Shown here piece by piece: positions 1 through 5,716 of a stretch of DNA of 7,614 bases. Source of the DNA: Porticoccaceae bacterium (GTDB lineage: Bacteria; Pseudomonadota; Gammaproteobacteria; Pseudomonadales; Porticoccaceae); contig JAHRWI010000372.1 in NCBI GenBank assembly GCA_019090225.1, positions 1-7,614 of the forward strand, read 5' to 3'. Below the pieces are notes generated by a model. That model was not told where the DNA came from and made no database searches. It saw only the letters and a list, made by a program, of their open reading frames with translations. Every line of letters starts with the position of its first letter. Within the stretch, counting starts at the first letter, position 1. The position numbers were made by a program, and so were the translations under genes.

Positions 1-158
1 TGTAACAGTTTAATGCCGAGACCATCTTTGATATTAAAGGCCTTGTATTCGTGGCCATCATCCCCGTAATAGAGGCGACCATCGGTGAGCACACCGTCGA
101 CATCGAGGAGCAAAATGCGAATATGTTTTGCAGCCTCTTCAGCTAATGATTGGCTCAT
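1..158 (-). CDS. kdsC: KdsC, KDO-8-phosphate phosphatase (N-terminal part, truncated by window edge)
   Basis: Hydrolyses 3-deoxy-D-manno-octulosonate 8-phosphate to KDO and phosphate in the cytoplasm, the last step before activation of KDO for the LPS inner core. Only the first 52 residues are visible. They contain the HAD-superfamily motif I, DVDGVLTDG, at residues 19-27 (nucleophile D19, second aspartate D21), followed by a stretch ending FNIKDGLGIKLL that is typical of the KdsC subfamily of small, cap-less HAD tetramers. The ATG shares its A with the last base of the kdsD stop (TAATG). A Shine-Dalgarno GGAGT lies 6 nt upstream, inside the last codons of kdsD, so the two genes are very probably cotranscribed and translationally coupled. 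The rest of the gene, and probably the lptC-lptA-lptB genes that usually follow, lie beyond the left edge (the latter is inference). Confidence 0.95.
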   Translation of the reverse strand, partial: MSQSLAEEAAKHIRILLLDVDGVLTDGRLYYGDDGHEYKAFNIKDGLGIKLL

Positions 159-1129
159 TACACGACTCCAGCGCGGAGGATGTCGTGGAGGTGTAAGACC
201 CCCGATGGCCGTTTGGCGTCGTCTTCCACAATAACGGCAGTGATTTTTAGATCCTCCATGATTCTTAAGGCTTCAGCGGCAAGCATTTCGCCGTTAACGG
301 TTTTGCAATTCCGCGTCATAATTACTTCGGTAGCGATATTGTTGATATTTATTTTGTTATCGACAGCACGACGTAAATCACCATCGGTAAACACGCCGAT
401 GAGTTCATTGTCGCTATTCACCACTGTGGTGATGCCAAAGCCCTTGGATGTCATTTCCAGCAGCGCATCGCTTAGCGGCGTTGTGCCAAGCACCCGAGGT
501 AAGGCTTCACCCGAATGCATGATATCGGAGACGCGCAACAATAGTTTGCGTCCGAGGGTGCCGCCAGGGTGAGAAAAGGCAAAGTCTTCGGCGGTAAAGC
601 CTCTTGCTTCGAGCAGAGCGATAGCCAGTGCATCACCGACCACCAGGGTGACGGTAGTGCTAGTGGTGGGTGCGAGATCCAGAGGGCAGGCTTCTTCGCT
701 GACGCCGATATCGAGGTTGACAGCCGCAGCTTTTGCGAGGGTGGATTCCGCATCGCCAGTCATACTGATCAAGGGAATGTTCAAGCGTTTAATGAGCGGT
801 AATAAAGTGACGACTTCTCTGGTGTTGCCTGAGTTCGAAATGGCGATGACCAGATCGGATTTGGTAATCATACCCAGGTCACCGTGGCTGGCTTCTCCTG
901 GGTGGACGAAAAAAGCGGGTGTGCCAGTGCTGGCAAAGGTGGATGCAATTTTGTTAGCGATATGTCCTGACTTGCCCATGCCGGTGACGATGATGCGGCC
1001 TTTACAGTCAAGAATGAGTTCGCAGGTTTTGATGAAAGTGTGGTCGATTCGCTCTTTTAATAACTCGACGGCCTGGGCTTCCATGGCGATGGTGCGCAGA
1101 GCGGGTGTAATGAAATCGTGGTCAGTCAT
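158..1129 (-). CDS. kdsD: KdsD, arabinose-5-phosphate isomerase (SIS + two CBS domains)
   Basis: Interconverts D-ribulose 5-phosphate and D-arabinose 5-phosphate, the first step towards KDO for LPS. With the start chosen here the protein has 323 residues, close to the 328 of E. coli KdsD. The SIS domain fills about residues 30-165, with GMGKSGHI (50-57), HPGEASHGDLGM (76-87), SNSG (98-101) and EACPLDLAPTTSTT (146-159). SHPGG (186-190) carries the conserved histidine. A pair of CBS domains follows (about 200-258 and 268-320), and the protein ends HDILRAGVV as in homologues. The frame stays open to a GTG at 1225, but the candidate promoter would begin the transcript near 1232, and family alignment favours ATG 1129 (MTDHDF...) or ATG 1141. 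Neither has a clear Shine-Dalgarno. It overlaps kdsC by one base and follows yrbG on the same strand. Confidence 0.95.
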   Translation of the reverse strand: MTDHDFITPALRTIAMEAQAVELLKERIDHTFIKTCELILDCKGRIIVTGMGKSGHIANKIASTFASTGTPAFFVHPGEASHGDLGMITKSDLVIAISNSGNTREVVTLLPLIKRLNIPLISMTGDAESTLAKAAAVNLDIGVSEEACPLDLAPTTSTTVTLVVGDALAIALLEARGFTAEDFAFSHPGGTLGRKLLLRVSDIMHSGEALPRVLGTTPLSDALLEMTSKGFGITTVVNSDNELIGVFTDGDLRRAVDNKININNIATEVIMTRNCKTVNGEMLAAEALRIMEDLKITAVIVEDDAKRPSGVLHLHDILRAGVV

Positions 1130-1231
1130 AGCGTTGGGCATAGCATCTACATAAGATCTAAGATAAAGGAGCACCCATAACGAAATTTGCATGGGTAATT
1201 TATGCATGCTGAAGTCGTGGGGCACGGTCTA

Positions 1232-1267
1232 TCGCTTCAGTATAGCGATACCTGGGCGCGTGGTCAG
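1232..1267 (-). promoter_or_regulatory. Candidate sigma-70 promoter of kdsD-kdsC
   Basis: Read on the minus strand, CTGACC (1267-1262) and TATACT (1244-1239) are separated by exactly 17 bp. These match the -35 and -10 consensus at 4 of 6 and 5 of 6 positions. The predicted transcript start is near 1232, roughly 100 nt before the kdsD ATG. An inverted repeat (TATCGCT at 1230-1236, AGCGATA at 1244-1250) overlaps the -10 element and start point. The promoter lies between the end of yrbG and kdsD, so kdsDC can be expressed apart from yrbG. Called by eye from consensus. Confidence 0.5.
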
Positions 1268-1305
1268 CTTACATGTGCTTAGCGAGCTAGCGGGTATCAA
1301 GCGGT

Positions 1306-2283
1306 TTAGCTGGTCGGTACCAAAATAATAAAATAAAGGACGTAGCAGGATAACAATACTATGCCAAACCGTCTCGATACATAAACAGTTTGCTGATGGT
1401 TGCGCCAGTGTTTAAACATAATAGTGCCGATTAAAAGCAGGGTTAGTCCGGCCACCGCCAGGTAATCGCGAAAAAATACGGCGGGATCCAGTTGCAGGGG
1501 CGCTATGACACCGGCTGCGGGCATCACCATCAGCAGGTTAAACATGTTGGAGCCAAATACATTACCTATGGCTATGTCATGGTGGCCACGGAGGGTGCCG
1601 GCAATGGATGCCGCCAGCTCGGGCAGGCTAGTGCCAATGGCGACGATGGTCAGGCCAATGATCAGTTCGCTCATGCCTAATTGGAAAGCGATGATCTTCG
1701 CCCCCCAGACTAAGGCCTGGGAAGCTATTAACATAGTCAACAGGCCTCCGATAAACCCTATCACCGCAGCGCGTGTCGAAATCCCTGATATATCTTCGAC
1801 AAACTCCTTTTCTTCCTGATCGGGATGTTGTTTTTTATATTTGATGGTTAGCCACAATAATACGGGGGTGAGCAGTAACATCAGTATGCTTTCCATGCGC
1901 CCCAGGTAGGCATTGAAAAGACACAGGCCGGCTAGCAGCGTGACAACGATGAGTATCGGGCCTTCCTGAGATAGCAAATGTCTTTGTGCGGGCAGGGGTT
2001 TGACCAGGGCAGTGATGCCAAGCACCAGTCCGATGTTGGCCAGGTTAGAACCGAGCGCATTACCGACGGCCAGCCCACCAGCATCCTGCAAGGCAGAATT
2101 GATAGCAACAATAAACTCCGGGGCAGAGGTGCCGAAAGCGACAACTGTTAGACCTATTACTATAGGTGAAATGCCCAGAGTCTTTGCGCCTCGGGCGGCG
2201 GCGCTAACAAAGTGATCGGCCCCCACGATTAAACCGCCAAGACCGACCAGCAGTGCACCGATGGCCAGGAATAATTCGTTCAT
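1306..2283 (-). CDS. yrbG: YrbG, CaCA-family calcium/sodium-proton antiporter-like membrane protein
   Basis: An inner-membrane exchanger of the Ca2+/cation antiporter family, 325 residues long, the same length as E. coli YrbG. It shows the two inverted alpha repeats of the family. Repeat 1 has GTSAPEF (51-57) and GNALGSN (74-80). Repeat 2 has GTSLPEL (217-223) and GNVFGSN (240-246). The two halves, each with about five hydrophobic segments, are joined by a charged loop with a run of acidic residues (about 150-165). The ATG at 2283 has AGGAG 13 nt upstream, a rather long spacing. The gene is divergent from mlaC and precedes kdsD, the classic yrbG-kdsD-kdsC order. The family fold is certain, but the ion actually carried by YrbG proteins is poorly established and no role should be assumed from the LPS neighbours. 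Confidence 0.92.
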   Translation of the reverse strand: MNELFLAIGALLVGLGGLIVGADHFVSAAARGAKTLGISPIVIGLTVVAFGTSAPEFIVAINSALQDAGGLAVGNALGSNLANIGLVLGITALVKPLPAQRHLLSQEGPILIVVTLLAGLCLFNAYLGRMESILMLLLTPVLLWLTIKYKKQHPDQEEKEFVEDISGISTRAAVIGFIGGLLTMLIASQALVWGAKIIAFQLGMSELIIGLTIVAIGTSLPELAASIAGTLRGHHDIAIGNVFGSNMFNLLMVMPAAGVIAPLQLDPAVFFRDYLAVAGLTLLLIGTIMFKHWRNHQQTVYVSRRFGIVLLSCYVLYFIILVPTS

Positions 2284-2378
2284 CGTTGCGTGAGGACTCC
2301 TGCGCTTGAGGGATGGTGATTAGGTGGTCCGAACTCCGCGAATATTATCTTTGCCAATGTTCGCTACTACTTTTTGAT

Positions 2379-2408
2379 TTCACAAAAAATGGCTCGGAAT
2401 GGTATAGT
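2379..2408 (+). promoter_or_regulatory. Candidate sigma-70 promoter of the mlaC-ibaG-murA operon
   Basis: TTCACA (2379-2384) and TATAGT (2403-2408), each 5 of 6 to consensus, are separated by 18 bp. The bases just after the -10 are GCGCGCC, a GC-rich discriminator of the kind seen at growth-rate or stringently controlled promoters; that regulation is inference. The predicted start is near 2415, giving a leader of about 130 nt before the mlaC ATG. Confidence 0.55.
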
Positions 2409-2510
2409 GCGCGCCCTGAAAAGTCAGCCTCTAATGTGTTAATTTTTATTGAACTTGCGCTGGTGGCGTTGGTCTTTGGCTTGAGGTTTAATGATACGAA
2501 GTGCTTGTTT

Positions 2511-2526
2511 TAAAATAGATATTTTA
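2511..2526. repeat. AT-rich inverted repeat just upstream of the mlaC ribosome binding site
   Basis: TAAAATA (2511-2517) and TATTTTA (2520-2526) form a perfect 7-bp inverted repeat with a 2-bp centre, five bases before the AAGGA of mlaC. It could be an operator, but so AT-rich a dyad can arise by chance. The two-base centre makes a tight RNA hairpin over its full length unlikely. Confidence 0.4.
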
Positions 2527-2547
2527 TGTTAAAGGAAACTTTCTAAT

Positions 2548-3270
2548 ATGTGGCAATATTGTAAAGCAACGACCATGGTATGCCTGCTGATCGCTGGGAT
2601 GGTGGCTGCCGGTGGTGTAGCGGCTGAACAAGCATCTGATGATGTGGATAATCAGTCGACAGAGGCTGCGGCAGGCGATGGTCAAGCAGCGGCATCGAAA
2701 AATGTCGTTTCCCCTTATAAGCTTATCGAAGATGTTACTGCTGAGGTGCTCGCCAAGATTGATTCGCACCGTGGCAAAATAGACGCGGGGGGTTCGGATG
2801 AGGAGAAAGAGCGCTATCTCAATTGTTTCTTTGGCGAGATTGATGCCACCCTGAGCAAAGTTATCGATTTTAACTGGATTGCCCGTAATGTGATGGGCGC
2901 CTATGGCAAGTCAGCGAGCGTGGAACAGCGCGCAGCCTTTGCCGAAACTTTCCATGAGGGCTTAGTGGAAACCTATGGACGGGGTTTGTTGAGTTATAGC
3001 GATCAGGAGATTGCTGTGTTGCCAGGTGTTGAAGATTACGCCGAAAAACGCAAGGTCTCCGTGCGTCAGGAAATCCGAGGTGCCGATGGCAATTACCCCC
3101 TTGAATACTCCATGGGTCTGAGTAAGTCCGGACAATGGCGTATTATCAATGTCATTATCAACGGCATTAACCTGGGTAAAACCTTCCGCAATCAATTTGT
3201 TCAGGCTGCTCAAAAGAATGGTGGCGACATCGATGCCGTGATCGCTAACTGGGATTCAAAGGCCGGTTAG
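2548..3270 (+). CDS. mlaC: MlaC/Ttg2D-type periplasmic phospholipid-binding protein
   Basis: Carries phospholipid across the periplasm between the outer-membrane MlaA complex and the inner-membrane MlaFEDB transporter, helping to keep outer-membrane lipid asymmetry. The 240-residue product starts with a signal peptide (basic/polar start, hydrophobic residues about 10-22, VAA before a likely cleavage after A26). A low-complexity, Ala/Gln/Asp-rich stretch follows to about residue 50. The MlaC domain occupies about 55-235, with FNWIARNVMG, the tyrosine-rich segment ETYGRGLLSY and the C-terminal NVIINGINLGKTFRNQF, which closely resembles the Pseudomonas Ttg2D type. E. coli MlaC is 211 residues, so the extra length is mainly the linker. 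AAGGA lies 11 nt before the ATG. Unusually, the mlaF, mlaE and mlaD genes normally upstream and mlaB normally downstream are missing; ibaG follows after 28 bp. Regulation is likely from the promoter at 2379-2408. Confidence 0.92.
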   Translation: MWQYCKATTMVCLLIAGMVAAGGVAAEQASDDVDNQSTEAAAGDGQAAASKNVVSPYKLIEDVTAEVLAKIDSHRGKIDAGGSDEEKERYLNCFFGEIDATLSKVIDFNWIARNVMGAYGKSASVEQRAAFAETFHEGLVETYGRGLLSYSDQEIAVLPGVEDYAEKRKVSVRQEIRGADGNYPLEYSMGLSKSGQWRIINVIINGINLGKTFRNQFVQAAQKNGGDIDAVIANWDSKAG

Positions 3271-3298
3271 GCGATACGATTAACAGGACTGATTGACG

Positions 3299-3535
3299 AT
3301 GAATATAGAAGAAATCCGTACGCTCATGACTTCAACATTGGATGATTGTGAAATTCACCTCGAAGGTGAAGGTAACCATTTGACCGTCACCGTGATCGGC
3401 GAAATATTTGCTGGCAAACGCGCGGTGCAGCGGCAGCAACACGTTTATGGAATCCTTAAAGAATATATTGCTGAGGGTACTGTTCATGCTGTCAATATGA
3501 AGCTTTACACACCATCTGAATGGCAGGTTGCTTGA
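3299..3535 (+). CDS. ibaG: IbaG, BolA-family protein
   Basis: A small cytoplasmic BolA-family protein of 78 residues. BolA proteins pair with monothiol glutaredoxins and take part in iron-sulfur cluster handling, and E. coli IbaG is linked to acid stress; the precise role here is inferred from the family. The product shows the GEGNHL loop (residues 23-28, with H27 in the place of the E. coli DGSHF histidine), a basic helix-turn-helix-like segment KRAVQRQQHVYG (40-51), HAV (63-65) and the C-terminal TPSEW (71-75) typical of IbaG. ATG 3299 is preferred because AGGA ends 10 nt before it; an in-frame TTG at 3293 would be only 4 nt from that site. The gene sits 28 bp after mlaC and 147 bp before murA, the usual ibaG-murA order. 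Confidence 0.93.
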   Translation: MNIEEIRTLMTSTLDDCEIHLEGEGNHLTVTVIGEIFAGKRAVQRQQHVYGILKEYIAEGTVHAVNMKLYTPSEWQVA

Positions 3536-3682
3536 ATCCTGGCGGTGTCCACAAGAATAAATCGAGGGTGCAATCCCTTCTTAACCCCGTCCGCTTGAAG
3601 GATGTATTCCTGACGCTACCTGGTCGTGGTATGGCACTGATGATAATCGACAATAAACAAGGCATAAACTCAGGGTTTGTAA

Positions 3683-4945
3683 ATGGATAAATTACTGATC
3701 TCCGGCGGTACACCTTTAAAGGGTGAGATTCGTATATCGGGGGCCAAAAATTCGGCGCTGCCAATTCTTGCGGCGGCTCTGCTGGTTGATGAGCCGGTGA
3801 TCGTGTCAAACCTGCCACACTTGCACGATATTACCACCATGATCGAGCTGCTCGGTTGCATGGGGGTGAGTGTGGTGCTCGACGAAAAAATGCGCGTTGA
3901 GGTCGATGCCAGCACCATACATAGCTATAACGCGCCCTATGAGCTGGTGAAAACTATGCGTGCCTCGATTTTAGTGCTGGGTCCCCTGCTCGGTCATTTC
4001 GGCGAAGCCCAGGTATCTTTCCCGGGTGGTTGTGCGATAGGCAGTCGCCCGGTTGATCTGCACCTTAGAGGCTTTGAGAAGATGGGTGCGGAAATTGAAA
4101 TCGATGGTGGTTATATCAATGCCAAAGTCGACGGCAGATTAAAAGGCGCCCACATCTTGATGGACATGGTGACGGTGGGTGGTACCGAAAACCTGATGAT
4201 GGCGGCGTCCCTTGCTGACGGACAGACGATCATAGAAAACGCCGCTCGGGAGCCAGAAGTGGTTGATTTGGCCAATTGCCTCAATGCTCTGGGTGGCGAT
4301 GTTCAAGGGGCAGGCAGCGATACGATCGTTATTAATGGTGTGCCTCGCCTGCACGGCGGTGAGTACAAAATTATGCCTGACCGAATTGAAACCGGCACCT
4401 ATCTCGCGGCCTGCGCAGCGACCCGTGGCCATATCAAGTTGAAAGATACCAATCCTCATATTCTTGAATCAGTGTTGTTGAAGCTTGAAGAAACTGGCGC
4501 ACAAATCACCTGCGGTGAGGACTGGATTGAGATGGATACCGGCGGTCGCCGTCCAAAAGCAATACACCTGCGCACAGCGCCTTACCCAGCGTTTCCCACG
4601 GATATGCAGGCACAGTTGACGGCGGTCAACGCAGTTGCTGAGGGTGTGGGTCAAATTACCGAGACGATCTTTGAAAATCGTTTAATGCAAACCCATGAGT
4701 TGGTGAGAATGGGTGCGCACATTGGTATTGAGGGCAATACAGCTACCGTCACTGGTGTTGAAAAACTAACCGGCGCACCGGTAATGGCATCTGATCTGCG
4801 AGCTTCGGCTAGCCTGGTGATCGCGGGTTTGGTGGCGGAAGGTGAAACGGTGGTTGATCGCATTTATCATATCGACCGCGGCTACGAGTGTATTGAAGAA
4901 AAGCTGCAACAATTAGGTGCCAACATTCGTCGGATACCCGATTAA
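3683..4945 (+). CDS. murA: MurA, UDP-N-acetylglucosamine 1-carboxyvinyltransferase
   Basis: Transfers enolpyruvate from PEP to UDP-GlcNAc in the cytoplasm, the first committed step of peptidoglycan synthesis and the target of fosfomycin. The 420-residue length matches E. coli MurA (419). Two EPSP-synthase-like domains are present. Recognisable active-site elements are SGAKN with K22 and N23, TMRAS with R93, the loop FPGGCAIGSRPVDLH with the catalytic cysteine C117 (C115 in E. coli), FPTDMQAQ with D307 (D305) and HIDRGYE with R399 (R397). The constant offset of two shows an intact, colinear protein. Having Cys rather than Asp at 117 predicts ordinary fosfomycin sensitivity at the enzyme level. 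The ATG follows a weak AGGG 7 nt upstream. The 147-bp gap after ibaG has no gene; a GATAAT at 3642-3647 lacks a good -35, so transcription most likely comes from the mlaC promoter, with a weak internal one possible. A terminator follows. Confidence 0.98.
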   Translation: MDKLLISGGTPLKGEIRISGAKNSALPILAAALLVDEPVIVSNLPHLHDITTMIELLGCMGVSVVLDEKMRVEVDASTIHSYNAPYELVKTMRASILVLGPLLGHFGEAQVSFPGGCAIGSRPVDLHLRGFEKMGAEIEIDGGYINAKVDGRLKGAHILMDMVTVGGTENLMMAASLADGQTIIENAAREPEVVDLANCLNALGGDVQGAGSDTIVINGVPRLHGGEYKIMPDRIETGTYLAACAATRGHIKLKDTNPHILESVLLKLEETGAQITCGEDWIEMDTGGRRPKAIHLRTAPYPAFPTDMQAQLTAVNAVAEGVGQITETIFENRLMQTHELVRMGAHIGIEGNTATVTGVEKLTGAPVMASDLRASASLVIAGLVAEGETVVDRIYHIDRGYECIEEKLQQLGANIRRIPD

Positions 4946-4992
4946 TCGTAGAATTGAATTTTAAATAAGCTTAATTTAAATAGGTTTAAAGT

Positions 4993-5018
4993 AGCCCGGC
5001 TAATTCTGTCGGGCTTTT
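4993..5018 (+). terminator. Intrinsic terminator after murA
   Basis: AGCCCGGC (4993-5000) pairs with GTCGGGCT (5008-5015), giving an 8-bp GC-rich stem with one G-U pair and a 7-nt loop, followed by a run of T (5015-5018). It lies about 48 bp after the murA stop and closes the mlaC-ibaG-murA unit, so hisG should have its own promoter or depend on read-through. Confidence 0.8.
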
Positions 5019-5077
5019 GCTGGGCTTCCCCTGAACTTATGCGGGGTTTGCGCTGAACTAAGACGCCAGAACGAGAT

Positions 5078-5713
5078 ATGACCATGATTACCATTGCCCT
5101 GACCAAGGGCCGTATCCTTAAAGAAACATTGCCTCTTCTTGCCCAGGCAGGGATAGAGCCAGAGGAAGACATTTCGGCCAGCCGCAAGTTGATGTTCGCG
5201 ACCAACCGCAGTGATATTCGGCTGCTGGTCTTGCGTGGTGTCGATGTGCCCACCTATGTCCAGTTTGGCGCTGCCGATCTCGGTGTGGCCGGCAAAGATA
5301 CCTTGATGGAGCACGAGGGTAACGGTTATTACGAACCACTGGATCTGGGAATTTCCCGTTGCCGGTTGATGACTGCAGGTATTGTTGGTGCCAGGCGACC
5401 CAGTGGCCGTATTCGCGTGGCGACTAAATACCTTAACGTAGCGCGACACTATTACGCTGAATGTGGCCGTCAGGCCGATGTGATCAAGCTTTACGGTGCT
5501 ATGGAGCTAGCGCCGCTGGTGTCATTGTGTGATGAAATTGTCGATATTGTCGATACGGGCAATACTATGAAGGCGAATGGTCTGGAATCTCGGGAGTTGA
5601 TCGCTGACATTAGCTCGCGTTTGATAGTCAATAAAGGGGCGCTTAAAATTAAGCACGGGACTATTCGGCCCCTGATCAACCAGCTTGATGCCGTGGTACG
5701 GGCAGCGGATTAA
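5078..5713 (+). CDS. hisG: HisG, ATP phosphoribosyltransferase catalytic subunit (short form)
   Basis: Condenses ATP with PRPP to phosphoribosyl-ATP, the first and feedback-controlled step of histidine synthesis. At 211 residues it is the short form, which lacks the C-terminal regulatory ACT-like domain of the roughly 300-residue long form. Family knowledge therefore predicts a need for the HisZ subunit, which is not in this window. Conserved parts include the N-terminal ITIALTKGRI, DVPTYVQFGAADLGVAGKD (56-74), RVATKY, KLYGAMELAPL (137-147) and the PRPP-binding loop VDTGNTMKANGL (158-169). ATG 5078 is used; ATG 5084, two codons later, is equally possible because neither has a strong Shine-Dalgarno. 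The gene follows the murA terminator. No histidine-rich leader peptide or attenuator is seen upstream. hisD starts 3 bp after its stop. Confidence 0.96.
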   Translation: MTMITIALTKGRILKETLPLLAQAGIEPEEDISASRKLMFATNRSDIRLLVLRGVDVPTYVQFGAADLGVAGKDTLMEHEGNGYYEPLDLGISRCRLMTAGIVGARRPSGRIRVATKYLNVARHYYAECGRQADVIKLYGAMELAPLVSLCDEIVDIVDTGNTMKANGLESRELIADISSRLIVNKGALKIKHGTIRPLINQLDAVVRAAD

Positions 5714-5716
5714 ATC

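Larger units (their letters stand above)
2284..2547. other. Divergent intergenic region between yrbG and mlaC
   Basis: This 264-bp spacer holds the yrbG ribosome binding site (minus strand, 2297-2301), a promoter candidate for the mlaC operon (2379-2408), an AT-rich dyad (2511-2526) and the mlaC ribosome binding site (AAGGA, 2532-2536, 11 nt before the ATG). I found no convincing promoter for yrbG on the minus strand; a GATAAT at 2344-2349 lacks a partner -35. An open frame of 66 codons (2313-2513, plus) crosses the promoter and is not called as a gene. In related genomes this position would hold the start of mlaF, which is not present. Confidence 0.7.

Noticed and set aside
648..1154. A 168-codon open frame on the plus strand
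   Set aside because: It lies wholly antisense to kdsD, whose family motifs are unmistakable; the product has no recognisable domain.
1130..1225. A longer kdsD starting at GTG 1225 (355 residues)
   Set aside because: The extra 32 residues have no counterpart in KdsD homologues, and the candidate promoter would start the transcript only about 7 nt before the GTG.
1281..1311. A terminator after yrbG built on AGCTA and TAGCT
   Set aside because: The stem is only 5 bp with a loop of about 17 nt, and there is no T-run.
2313..2513. A 66-codon open frame in the yrbG-mlaC spacer
   Set aside because: Its ATG lies upstream of the predicted mlaC promoter and the frame spans the -35 and -10 elements; no ribosome binding site. 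Only the part after 2436 is kept as a weak observation.
3293..3298. A TTG start for ibaG two codons upstream
   Set aside because: The Shine-Dalgarno would be only 4 nt away, while ATG 3299 has a normal 10-nt spacing.
3492..3818. A 108-codon open frame on the minus strand across the ibaG-murA gap
   Set aside because: It overlaps the 3' end of ibaG and the 5' end of murA, both well supported, and the product looks like random translation.
4954..4982. A promoter made of TTGAAT and TTAAAT in the AT-rich stretch after murA
   Set aside because: It lies upstream of the intrinsic terminator, so it could not drive hisG efficiently, and the -10 match is only 4 of 6.
5018..5077. A histidine attenuator before hisG
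   Set aside because: The only short leader-like frame (ATG 5039, five codons) contains no histidine codon, and the hairpin present is a plain terminator adjacent to murA.
5000..5449. A 149-codon open frame on the minus strand
   Set aside because: It is antisense to hisG and overlaps the murA terminator; the plus-strand HisG is clearly the real product.
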